Positions 1 to 9,188 of a stretch of 14,685 bases of DNA are shown in pieces. The stretch's first letter is position 1. Each line of letters opens with the position of its first letter. The stretch is from contig QKYT01001177.1 in assembly GCA_003550305.1 (NCBI GenBank), forward strand, positions 1 to 14,685, given 5' to 3'. Below the pieces are notes generated by a model. The model ran no database searches. It saw nothing but the letters and a program-made list of their open reading frames with translations, and was not told the DNA's origin. The stretch comes from Glomus cerebriforme (lineage: Eukaryota; Glomeromycota; Glomeromycetes; Glomerales; Glomeraceae). A program made the position numbers and the translations under genes.

Positions 1-112
1 ACCACCAGATTAGATAGCACAACAGATTACCGAATAGGAAAAATATTGGATCTCTTTTTTATACTAGGATAAAAAGGCTATGTGTCATTATAATATAATT
101 ATTCACGATTTA

Positions 113-142
113 CATAATTAATTCTGACATAATTGATTCTGA
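113..142 (+). repeat. 15 bp tandem direct repeat, two copies
   Basis: The unit CATAATTAATTCTGA (113-127) is followed at once by CATAATTGATTCTGA (128-142), with one mismatch. CACTA elements often carry short subterminal repeats bound by the transposase. Two copies are too few to claim that role, and chance duplication in AT-rich DNA is possible. Confidence 0.5.
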
Positions 143-145
143 ATA

Positions 146-177
146 AGGGTAAATCGAAATTTTTTTACCCTATAAAA
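146..177 (+). promoter_or_regulatory. TATA-like box next to a small hairpin, possible core promoter
   Basis: A TATAAAA motif lies at 171-177, about 45 bp before the chosen ATG at 222. Just upstream, AGGGTAAA (146-153) and TTTACCCT (164-171) form perfect 8 bp inverted arms around a 10-base loop. TATA-like strings are common in DNA this AT-rich, so the promoter role is inferred from position only. The hairpin may be chance. Confidence 0.3.
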
Positions 178-1036
178 TTTGCCACAAACAATACAATTTG
201 AACAATATATCTGATATATTGATGCACAAATCGTGTGAAAAAAAAATTTTTAATTGTGTTGAAAAAAAAATGTTGAATAACAAAGTATTATGTACATGTT
301 CCAAATGTAAAAAAAAGGATTATATTGGTAATTATGTTCATCCTACTACGAAATGGAGACATTTTAAAAAAGCAAAGAAAAATTATAATCATGATGATGA
401 CGATGACGATGATGACGATGATGATAATGCTGAAGATTACGATGATGATGATGATATTGATAAGGATGACAATGATGAAGATAATGAAGGAAGATCTTCA
501 GGACCTCCTACTTCTGATAATGATACTTCAAATCGAGAAACTTCTTCAAGAACTTCTACACCATCTGTTCCCATGATAATTGATAACAATTACTACGATT
601 ATAACCAAGAAGGCTATGACGACTGTGATAACCGTGATGAAAATGCAGAAGCATCAACTTCTGCAACTGCTGAAAAAATGATTGTTGATTTATTTAATGA
701 ATCTAATGTAAATGAAAATGAAGAATATTTACCAGGAAATGAGAATTTATTAGAAGAGGATAACAATTTGTCATCGGAAAATAATAATTTTTCAGAAAAT
801 GAAAGTTTATATGATTCTTTTGATGATAATAATACTTTTGAAACATTACAAAAAGGATTATATAGTAGCGATGATGAATTATCTGATGATGGTATTAATT
901 CAATAGCAGGTATAAATATAATAATTATTTAAATTATTTATAATATGATAATTATTAAACACACAACTATTATTCTATAGGGTCTAATATCAATGATGAG
1001 ATTGCTAGAGGGTTGCGTCTTCTTGAGATAAAAGTT

Positions 1037-1039
1037 TGA
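1037..1039 (+). other. In-frame premature TGA in exon 2 of the CACTA transposase
   Basis: In the exon 2 frame (codons starting at 983, 986 and so on) the codon after GAG-ATA-AAA-GTT is TGA, and the frame continues open on both sides to the exon end at 1667. A CGA or TGG ancestor would need one transition. No GT-AG pair nearby would remove this codon and keep the frame. Confidence 0.8.
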
Positions 1040-1817
1040 CAAAATATTACTGATGCTGCATTCAATGAACTTACTACTGCAGCAAATGGTTGTTCTACGA
1101 GTCAATATTTATTAATAAAAACACTTAAAAATCTGATTNCACTTAAACCAATTTTTGTTGACATGTGTCTTAATTCATGTTCTGCCTTTACTGGTAATTA
1201 TAAGTCACTAGACAGGTGTGCCTATTGTAAAGCTGAACGTTATCAAGAGGGAGGTCGACCAAGAGCACAAGTAGCATATTTTTCAATTCAGGATCGATTT
1301 ATTATTCAATATCAAGATCCAACACGTGCAAAACAATTACGCTATCGGTCTGAATATGCTGCTAGAGATGAAGATAGTACTATTGGTGATGTGTTTGATG
1401 GTTTTCAATACAAATATCTATCACAAAAAGGATATTTTCAAGATGATCGTGATATTGCACTTTTAGGTTCTGTTGATGGTTACCAACTGTTCAGACAAAA
1501 ATGTGATGATTGCTGGATAGTTTTATTTATTAATGCTAATTTGCCACCCCATCAATGCGTAAAAAAAGAAAATTTACTTATTACTTCAATTATTCCTGGT
1601 CCCAAGGCCCCAAAAGATTTTAATTCTTTCATAAAACCAATAGTTGAAGAATTATGTTTATTAGAAGGTAATTTTAAATATATTATGATATAAATTATAA
1701 CAAAAAAAAATTGTTAAAGAGAATTGTAAACTTGTAGATGGTATAGAATGTTATGACGGTGCTACGAATGAAAATTTTCTCCTAAAAGTTATGGTACTCT
1801 CCTGGTCAGGGGATACT

Positions 1818-1826
1818 CCTGATTGT
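1818..1826 (+). other. One-base frameshift in exon 3 of the CACTA transposase
   Basis: Before this point the coding frame reads ...LSWSGDTP with codons starting at 1812, 1815 and 1818. After it the conserved LSKLALLTGHNSYKACRYC stretch is in the frame beginning at 1823. The step equals the loss of one base around GATTG at 1821-1825. Restoring one base makes the total exon length a multiple of three. Confidence 0.8.
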
Positions 1827-3723
1827 CAAAACTTGCTTTATTAACAGGTCATAATTCTTATAAGGCATGCCGGTATTGTGATATTCGGGGAATCTATTTT
1901 AATCATATATATTATCCAACTACACTACCTACATCTTTATTAAATGAAATAAATAAAAATTATAATCCATCAAATTTACCACAAAGAACTCACAATGATT
2001 ATAAGACAAGAGTTGAGCAAATAATGACAATACCACCATCAAAAGCACGTAACAAAATGGTTTCTGAGTTAGGTAAATAATGAGCCTGATGATTTTTTTT
2101 TTTGCTACAAACCAAATAATAATTTATTTTAAAATTTTAAAACAGGTGTTACAGGACGTAGTATATTATTAGATATAAAAACAACTCAATTTCCTAAATG
2201 TTTTCCAGTAGATATAATGCATTTATTTTATGAAAACATCGCTCCATATATGTTAAAACATTGGATGGGCTCCTTCTTTAATGATTTTACTCTCAATAAT
2301 CAACCATATGTACTTAATAACAATCAATGGGAAGAAATTGGAACTGAAATGGAAACTGCCAGAAAATTTATTCCAACTGAATTTGGCCGTCCACCACGAA
2401 ATATAGTACATCATCATAATGGTTATAAAGCAGAGGAATGGTCTTCTTGGATAACCTTGTACTCCTTACCATTATTGAAAGATCGTCTACCAGCAAAATA
2501 TCTAAAAGGTTGGTCCTTGTTCGTTAGGGCTGTCCAGCTTTGTCAAAAACGAACATTATCTTTAGATAATCTAAATGATATAAGAAGTTTATTATTACAA
2601 TTTTATGAGCATTATGAATGGTATGTTGCAAATTTATTTTTTTATTATTTGAAATTTATACAGTTTTTATTAACATACCATTTTTAGTTATTATTATCAG
2701 TTTTTGGATATCCGATTAAGTGCAATGAAAGTGTGCTTTCATTATATTTTACATGTTGCTGATAGTATCCAAAATACTGGTCCATGTTGGTCAACGTGGC
2801 AGTTTCCTATGGAGCGCACTTGTGGAATGTTGCAACCACTTGCAAAATCAAGGCTCCATCCATATAAAAATTTAACAAATAACGTATATTTGTTAGAATT
2901 ATTTAATAATTTACGTTATTATAGAAAAATTTATGAACAGATATTTCCACCTATACTTCGTAAAGAATATAAGGAGCACTTAGTTTATACAAATGAGGAT
3001 TATGAAGAAGAGTTCCAATGGCCTTCTAAACAATATACTCTCACATTTCAAGAAATTAAGAAAATAAAAGATCATTTATCTGCAATAGATGATTATGCAT
3101 CAGGAATGCAATTAAGTGTATGTATTTATTTTATTTTTAACTTTAAGATAAATATTGACTAATATTATATTCTTTAGGATTTTGAAACCAATGGAATAAA
3201 ATTTGGTCGTTTATTAACTTCAGATGGACGAGTAATTGGATCAGAATGGATACGTAGAAATAAAGACTGGGCTCGAATTAATTATAACATTTTGGTTAGT
3301 ATTTTATGTAATATATTTATTTATTAAATTTTAAAGTTTATATTTAATATAATTTTAATTAAGACACGTTTGGAAGTTGATAAATGGGCTCATATACCAA
3401 GTGCTACACCAGAATTTATAGTAGAAACATTTTATGCTCAGGTAAATTATTTTCTCGTGTACAAGTATATGAATCAGAAAAAAATGTTAGCAAACGTTAA
3501 ATGGACAAGTGAAGTTAATGAAGATGCATTAGGTATAATTTCCTTTATAGGTGATGGTTCTACACAATTTATTGATGTTACTGCAATTGATAGATGTGTA
3601 GGTTTTATGAAATTGGGACGTAAAACATATATTATTGATAAGGAATGTATGGAAGAGTGGTGATGTAGGTAGTACGCATGATTCTAACATGCTAATTAAT
3701 ATACTTTAAGTTTATAATATTAG

Positions 3724-3729
3724 AATAAA
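3724..3729 (+). terminator. Poly(A) signal AATAAA downstream of the transposase
   Basis: A canonical AATAAA lies 61 bp after the TGA stop at 3661-3663, a normal 3' UTR distance for a compact fungal gene. The hexamer is common in AT-rich DNA, so position is the main support. Confidence 0.4.
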
Positions 3730-4065
3730 GAGTTGTATTGTATATACAGTATAACTTTATTACGCATTTTGTTATTTTAAATATATATTTTTTAATCAGT
3801 ATTTTAATGTAAAATATTTTGCAGAAAATTTTTTAAATCTGTGCATCTAAAAATTTTTTCCAATGTTTTAACAATTACTTTTTTGAAATAAATTTTATGA
3901 ATGAAAAAAAAAATCTTTTTATTTACATGTAAACCCCCCTATTTACGCATTAAAAAAAATAAAGTGAAAAAAACAGTGAATCCAAAAATGAAAAAAAAAA
4001 TTCCTATTCCTATTCCTATAATAAAATTAATGAAAGTTAAATAAAATAAAAAAATTATATCTTTC
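3730..4065. other. Non-coding AT-rich stretch after the transposase
   Basis: No reading frame worth calling. It contains long A runs and three copies of ATTCCT at 4000-4018. If the CACTA element extends past its gene, this would be its 3' subterminal part. I could not find a convincing TAGTG-type terminus paired with a left end. Confidence 0.4.
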
Positions 4066-4124
4066 TTCAATTAATAACTTGGTCTCAGGGTCGCTCCACA
4101 TTTTAAAAATTTTTATTAATTGAA
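4066..4124. repeat. Inverted repeat with 12 bp arms
   Basis: TTCAATTAATAA (4066-4077) and TTATTAATTGAA (4113-4124) are exact reverse complements around a 35-base spacer that is less AT-rich than its surroundings. With this base composition a 12 bp match at such a distance can occur by chance, so no function is claimed. Confidence 0.4.
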
Positions 4125-4203
4125 TGAATAAAAAGATTTTGCAAGAATAAGTTATCTTTATATATATATTTTTTTTTAATTATTAATTTTGAAAAAAAAA
4201 ANA

Positions 4204-4325
4204 ATACCATTACTCATTAAAAAAAAATTACCATTACCCATTAAAAAAAAATACCATTAATCATTAAAAAAAAAATACCATTACTCATTAAAAAAAATAC
4301 CATTACTTACTCATTAAAAAAAAAA
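4204..4325 (+). repeat. Minisatellite, five copies of a 22-24 bp unit
   Basis: The unit is roughly ATACCATTACTCATT followed by an A run of 7-10 bases. The TACCATTA core starts at 4205, 4229, 4252, 4276 and 4298, giving steps of 24, 23, 24 and 22 bases. Length differences lie mostly in the A run. The fifth copy has an extra ACTT before CATT. The array is direct and uninterrupted. Confidence 0.85.
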
Positions 4326-4330
4326 TATTA

Positions 4331-5653
4331 ATCTGAAAATGATTAAGACACGGTTGAGACACAGTAAACATGGTTCTGCTATAATATAAAAATAAACTTA
4401 ATCGTGAGTTTTTATTATAATTATAAGTTAAATACATTGAGTTATTACTAATATTAACTAAACTAACTAAACTATTATAATACCCTCCTAAGTAGTGTAA
4501 GGTAAATTCGAGATTNGAATGTGAAACTGTCTAATACTATGCCACTTAAGCGCTAAAATTTGTCGTATAGAAAGACCACAAAATGTTTTTAAATTATTGA
4601 AAACATAAATGGGATAGAAATCACGGCTATTCTTCAAAAAGGAGATAACATAGGCAAAGGCATAAGCCCGAGTTNAACTCTATTAGCATAATGTATGGCC
4701 TTGAAGTGAGAGGAATAACCATGAAGTCTAAGGAAATCCTAAGCTTTTAGCTTGGAACAGAAATAATCTATTATAGGTAAAAAATTAACACCTCCATAGC
4801 GTCCCTAATAGGAGGCAATTATGCTATTCGCCACCTGTTAGACATCATCAGANTACTAATATCTATTCTAAAATTATCTTAAAAAAAATACTTACAACCT
4901 AAAATCAACATCTTATAACCAGAGATTCTTTTAATAGTGGTAATAAGTAATAACCTGTGGTAGTGATTAAAGTGGTTAGCAAGTGTTAGTCATAGTATGA
5001 GCATGATGTACTCAAGGTACATAAATAAATTGGTATCTAAATTTTACGTCCTTAACCCTTAATAGGGCAATATACCACCTATGACCAACAACTCGATACG
5101 AATATTGACTGTGAGTTGTATCATTAAAACTATTCTAAAGATTTAAGCGCAACTCACCTTAATTTTTCAAGTGGAAAGAATGTATTATTAGGAGCTTCAT
5201 ACCTACAAAAACTGCATACAGCCAGAGAAAGGTTAGTGAAGTTGAAGTATGCCAATTCTTATATCTCTTAAATTTATTCACATTTCAGTCAGAAATTAAT
5301 TTCTTTTAAATAACAATTCCTTAAACCTCGACCTAAAATATTACAGGAATATTATAGTAGTTGGATGGTGTCCTTGAATATGGGTGAGAAAATGTAAAAA
5401 AATTTTATGTTTGTGGTTGTGAAAAAAAAAAAAAAAAATGCTTAAAAAATTTTGGCGCAAGCAATTTATGATTTCCTTTACAAATTTACCCAATAGAAAT
5501 TCAAATAGTTTTTGGTCACGAATAATAAATGGATAAACAGCACATATAAATTTATTTTTTAGGAATAAATACATTCACAACTCACAATTAAAGTATAATG
5601 CCATCTAAAAAGATGCATAAACCGATCAGTCGATCACCATTGTACTGTACAAT
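4331..5653. other. No supported gene; degenerate minus-strand fragments
   Basis: This 1.3 kb stretch is slightly less AT-rich than its flanks between about 4480 and 5240 and contains several N bases. On the minus strand, fragments of 25-40 codons alternate between frames and are separated by stops. One, near 5150-5260, contains LAVCSFCRYEAPNN with a CxxC pair. These could be remains of an old mobile element, but I recognise no family. The longest nearby frame (minus strand, 5341-5574) is rich in F, I, K and N and looks like an AT-composition artefact. Confidence 0.35.
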
Positions 5654-5821
5654 TGTATCCTAAATTTAGAATTGTACTAAAATTGAACGCTTTCTGTATC
5701 CTAAAATATTGTACAATAATCACACAATTTTTATATCCTAAAATTTTATTGTACAAAAATTGAACGATTTCTGTATCCTAAATTTAACTTTATTTTCAAT
5801 TGTACAAAAATCGCACACTTT
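5654..5821 (+). repeat. Tandem repeat, about 40 bp unit, four copies
   Basis: The block T(G/A)TATCCTAAA begins at 5654, 5695, 5732 and 5772, giving steps of 41, 37 and 40 bases. Within each unit it is followed by an AT stretch, TTGTAC(A/T)A and a variable tail such as ATTGAACGATTTC. Two further TTGTACAA-type motifs lie around 5900-5920, outside the regular spacing. Read on the minus strand the units give a repeated FCTI-like peptide pattern, which explains the open frame at 5738-5935; I regard that frame as a by-product of the repeat. Confidence 0.8.
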
Positions 5822-6140
5822 TAATANACAACAAAAATCTGCATGGCCATTTTTATCCAAAAAACTGCAAAAATTGTATGATTTCCACACGGACTTGAAC
5901 AAATATTGTACAAATATTGGATGATCTTTTTTCATAGGGATGACTAATAGTAAATTATACTCTCGATAGACTCTTAATAAATACTCTGAAAAAAATCATA
6001 TCATATTATAATTCACATGAAATAATGTCTACTATTACACTTATTACACTCAACTGTCTTGTTGAATAGCTAGTTCTTGATAGCTATTTCAAGATTACTA
6101 TCGATATGAATAAAAATGTTATGATTTAAAAAAATTAATT
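5822..6140. other. AT-rich spacer before the protease-like pseudogene
   Basis: No gene was recognised. The first 100 bases hold degraded traces of the preceding 40 bp repeat. The remainder is unstructured AT-rich DNA that could include the promoter of the downstream pseudogene, but no distinctive element was identified. Confidence 0.35.
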
Positions 6141-7550
6141 ATGGAGAATGATGATAAAAAGTGCAAATTTCTTTTAATGAAAAAGAAAAGTTTGAGCGAC
6201 CTAAAAACATTGAGAGAATGGAAATAAAAGATTGGAGATATTTTTAATAACCCTGCTGAAAACAGTACTAATATTCTAGTTCAAGGTAGGAAAAAAAATT
6301 ATAGTATATTGTTTACCTATTATGGAATTCTAAAAGTTCATAGTATATCTAAAATGTTTGTAAATAAATTTAGGTTATGTGTGCAACATATGTGGATTGA
6401 CTTACTTGTGAACTTCTAATACAACTTCTAGTACAACAGGTTTACATCTGAATTTCTGGTATTTTTAATGTTAATTTGTGAAATAGCTAACTCATTAATC
6501 ATTATTATAAATAAAGGAAAATATGCAGAACTACTTGGTAACCATGAAATTCAAATAGTGCTAGACTTTAAACTATTTGCAAAGCTTAATACTTTACAAA
6601 GCCTTTTGAAAAAACTTGAAGAAGGAAAAATTCTGTTAACTTTTGTAGGTCCAGAAATGGTTGATAATAAACTCGTAATTATTGTTATAATTCCTAATGA
6701 AACACAAGTCTGTTTACTGGCCACATTTGAGAGGTATCCAGTACTGATTAAATATGGAATTGTTAAACCAGCTTCTGATCCTCAAGCTTACCATAAAATA
6801 CTTAAGCCTGGTCATTCAGAAGGATCTAAAAATGCATGCACATTAGGAGTTTTTTCTCAAAAACTGGACACAAAGAAATTTATACTTACTGCGGAACATG
6901 CAGTTGAAGAGGTGTGCAATAAACCTTTTAACTGGTAGATATATGGATTTTTATTTTTACTGAAATTTGCTGGAACTCATTTTTTTTGAGTAGGATCTCA
7001 ATACATACAAAATTAACTGCATTAACAGGGATGGTAATCTTCTTGATTACACTTTTTGTAAAGTTGATGAATGTGATAGGGTACCAGTAGATGATCCAAA
7101 CAAACCATTGGGTTCTGAAACCATTATTCGTAATTGTTATTAGAACAAAAAGAACTAGATAATGGAAAAATTAGCAATAAACCATTATTGATTTATCCAA
7201 TAGCTAATATAAAAGAACAACTTTTGTATATGTATCAAAGACCAGATTTTTGATTAATAACCTTTTGCATCAAGGACTTAGGACAAGTACCTGTTTTACT
7301 TGTTTATAGTGTTGATCAACCATTTGGTAAGTTTGTATATGTATTAAAAGTAAAACATTTCCTATTCTAAAGAAAATTTATTTATGTAGGTGAATTTGGT
7401 GATTTGGGTTCAGCTGTGTTTGATGATGATGGACAGTTGTGAGAAATATATTATGGATTTGAACATCCATACCATTTTATTGTTCCTATACATTTGATAT
7501 TAAATGATGTCTGAAAGAGATATGAGATTAATTTAACACTTATTGCTTAA
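6141..7550 (+). pseudogene. Decayed trypsin-like (PA-clan) protease gene, catalytic Ser lost
   Basis: Resembles a chymotrypsin-fold serine protease. Proposed exons: 6141-6285 (tentative), 6432-6911, 6994-7326, 7390-7550. The introns 6912-6993 (phase 0) and 7327-7389 (GTAAGT...TAG, phase 1) join frames cleanly; the exon 1 junction does not keep frame. Triad motifs: ILTAEHAV with His codon 6897-6899 (compare TAAHC); LLDYTFCKV with Asp codon 7045-7047 (compare DIALLKL); EFGDLGSAVFDDDG, where Leu (TTG, 7404-7406) replaces the Ser of GDSGS. After it, YYGFEHPYHFIVPIHLI matches the usual strand following the Ser loop. His-Asp spacing is about 22 residues and Asp-Leu about 99. Lesions: TAA at 6225, a -1 frameshift between about 7120 and 7141, and TGA at 7251, 7440 and 7512. 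No signal peptide was seen. A TAA at 7548-7550 is a possible original end; an open frame at 7537-7689 could be an extension. Family call by motif only. Confidence 0.62.
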
Positions 7551-7689
7551 ACAATTAGTTGATTCTGATTTTAAATATGATGGAAAAATAGCAAAAAAGA
7601 TATCTTATACAGTATGTATTAATAATAATATTGATAAATCTCAAATGATGTGTTTAGAACAAATTTTATATCAAAAAATAAACAAATGA
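7537..7689 (+). other. Short open stretch after the protease-like pseudogene
   Basis: Fifty codons without a stop, containing DSDFKYDGKIAKKISYT and ending in TGA at 7687-7689. It begins in a different frame from the last pseudogene exon and has no in-frame ATG near its start. It may be a frameshifted C-terminal part of that gene, but open stretches of this length are expected by chance in a 14.7 kb window of this composition. Confidence 0.25.
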
Positions 7690-7765
7690 TTGCAATAGGC
7701 AAATGCATTTTTTATTGGTAATACATTAAAAGATAATTACATGGTGTGTAATTTGTCCATGATAC

Positions 7766-7783
7766 ATACAGTATATACTGTAT
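7766..7783. repeat. Perfect 18 bp palindrome
   Basis: ATACAGTATATACTGTAT equals its own reverse complement. The related string TATATACAGTATA occurs near 3739, and ATATACAGTATAAGGAAG occurs in both copies of the tandem duplication at 10229-10440. By a rough estimate about one perfect 18 bp palindrome is expected in a window of this size and composition, so significance is low. Confidence 0.5.
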
Positions 7784-9138
7784 CTATATATTAATTTTTT
7801 TTTCTAAAATCTATACAAGGAATTTACCTTATGTTTCTACTATGTTTCTTGTGCTCCTTATGACATCTAACCTAAAACCATCTAATTGAAAATTAAATAA
7901 TATTATGTAAAGAATAAAAAAATCAATTAGTAAAATGGGATGAAAATATCAATAAATCATGCTTTAATGGATAATACAAGCATAATAGAAAAGCTAGAAC
8001 AGGAATTTTTTATGCTTAATAACTCTGGAAATGATGGATAGATAAGTTGATGATAAACATCCATAAAATTACTCATTATTTTCTATAACCAAATAAATCA
8101 AATAAGCTCAATATTATCTTGAAGGATATATGGAGCAAAGAATATATTAAGTGATTTATTAGTATAAAATATCAGTTGAACGAAGATACAATATAAATTA
8201 ATAGAACTTTTACAAATATCTTGCATTTTAGTTTAAATTATTAAAAATTGAGATCGATTATGAAAAATTATATTTAAACTGTTGGTGCATGTCGCATTGA
8301 ACCAAGTTCTAAAAATTGGCTTATTACATTTTGTACAGTAAAAGTCTTCAATATTAAGATCTATAAAAAAAATGGTCATATTAGGCTTAGACTTAATAGT
8401 TTTTTTCTATTTAACTTTTTTCATTTGAGTTGGTAAAAAATTATTGTGTATAGATTCCCTATAATAAACTTAATGAATAAAATAATTTTAAATTTTTGGT
8501 CGTGTGAAAGATCGTAAATTAGAAGAAACTTTGCACAATCACTAAGCTAATATCATAAAATAATAAAGATAACAGAGATAATTTTAATAAGAAATTTTGA
8601 TTATGTTGAATCTTTTATTAAATTCTTTAACAGTTTAAGAAGTTATTCTACAATTTTTATGACAATATTTGTAGAACTGTACATTAATATATTTACAGTA
8701 ACTACAATATAAATAAATTTACTTTTAGAGTTTTAAAATAGCAAATACTGTTTTAAATTATAAATTTTTGAAGCCTCTAAAAAAACATTACATGGAAAAT
8801 ACTTTTTTGTAATAAAAAAATTAAATGTCAATTAAATTAATTTTAAAATTCTTGTGAAATCCCTCTAATTATATTGGACAGTAACTAAATAATTTTTAAA
8901 CCGATACAACATTTAGATTAAGATTTGTTAAATTCATAATATAAATAGTCTTACTAGAACCTATTTTTTATTTCTACAAAGGAAGAAAATATGTACTATT
9001 GAAGATGGCAAATATTACTCCTCAAGTTTTTGGAGTTATTATTAAGTAATAACTAGAGAATTTGTAATGCTAGAATAAATGATAATGTATTAGTAACTGA
9101 TGAATTTCTTTAAAAAATTCAAATACTGTAAATATTAA

Positions 9139-9188
9139 TTTGACCATATTGCCAATTATTTTTTTTTTCAATTCGATTTATGGTCAAA
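9139..9188. repeat. Hairpin-forming inverted repeat, 10 bp arms
   Basis: TTTGACCATA (9139-9148) and TATGGTCAAA (9179-9188) are exact inverted copies around a 30-base loop containing a run of T. The arms have more GC than their surroundings. No function can be assigned, and chance is not excluded. Confidence 0.4.

Larger units (their letters stand above)
1..221. other. AT-rich 5' flank of the CACTA transposase gene
   Basis: No coding capacity was recognised here. The stretch leads into the transposase gene and probably lies inside the same transposon. No CACTA-like terminal motif is visible between base 1 and the gene, so the left end of the element should lie upstream of the window. A short direct repeat, a small hairpin and a TATA-like box in this stretch are listed separately. 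Confidence 0.5.
222..3663 (+). pseudogene. CACTA (En/Spm) transposase, Tnp2/Transposase_21 family, seven exons, two lesions
   Basis: Transposase for a cut-and-paste CACTA DNA transposon, acting in the nucleus on its element ends. Exons by GT-AG and frame: 222-909, 981-1667, 1720-2072, 2146-2620, 2688-3117, 3178-3294, 3364-3663. Every junction keeps frame, and the total is 3050 nt, one short of 1017 codons. The ATG at 222 is chosen because the frame upstream begins only with TTG. Residues (approximate): CTCSKC at 24-29 with H40 and H47, a likely zinc motif; an Asp-rich tract from about 58; a C-rich pair CLNSC...CAYC near 292-312; the Transposase_21 core with D395 in SVDGYQ, D490 in SGDTP, CRYC at 509-512 and E606 in HLFYEN, which are my DDE candidates. 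WQFPMERTCG in exon 5 resembles DUF4218, and VTAIDRCVGF lies near the C-terminus. Lesions: an in-frame TGA at 1037-1039, and a -1 frameshift near 1821-1823, where SGDTP jumps to the LSKLALLTGHN frame. Family assignment is strong; whether the copy is dead or mis-sequenced is open. Confidence 0.88.

Noticed and set aside
325..576. Methionine-rich open frame overlapping exon 1
   Set aside because: It is the shadow of the GAT/GAC aspartate tract read in another frame (ATG repeats), inside the transposase exon.
4204..4325. CRISPR-like array
   Set aside because: Units are directly adjacent with only A-run variation. There are no unique spacers, no cas genes, and the DNA is eukaryotic in character.
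4498..4525. TTCGA-containing string resembling a tRNA T-arm
   Set aside because: No acceptor, D-arm or anticodon stem could be fitted around it.
4480..4540. Possible LTR/polypurine tract (minus strand, GGAGGGTATTAT) of a copia-like element
   Set aside because: No LTR pair, primer-binding site or reverse-transcriptase motif was found nearby on the minus strand.
5341..5574. Minus-strand frame of 77 codons
   Set aside because: Rich in F, I, K, N and L, with a run of Phe from a poly-A tract. Frames of this length occur by chance in such AT-rich DNA, and no motif was seen.
5738..5935. Minus-strand frame of 65 codons with repeated FCTI motifs
   Set aside because: It coincides with the 40 bp tandem repeat and its degraded edge, contains an N, and has no other sign of coding.
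222..7514. Reassigned genetic code in which TGA is a sense codon (as in fungal mitochondria)
   Set aside because: The transposase ends at a TGA in the expected place, uses TGG for Trp, and has spliceosomal-type introns. The other TGA codons sit among frameshifts in a decayed gene.
8278..8436. Open stretch of 52 codons without an ATG start
   Set aside because: Of chance length in this composition, with no exon boundaries or motif that tie it to a gene.
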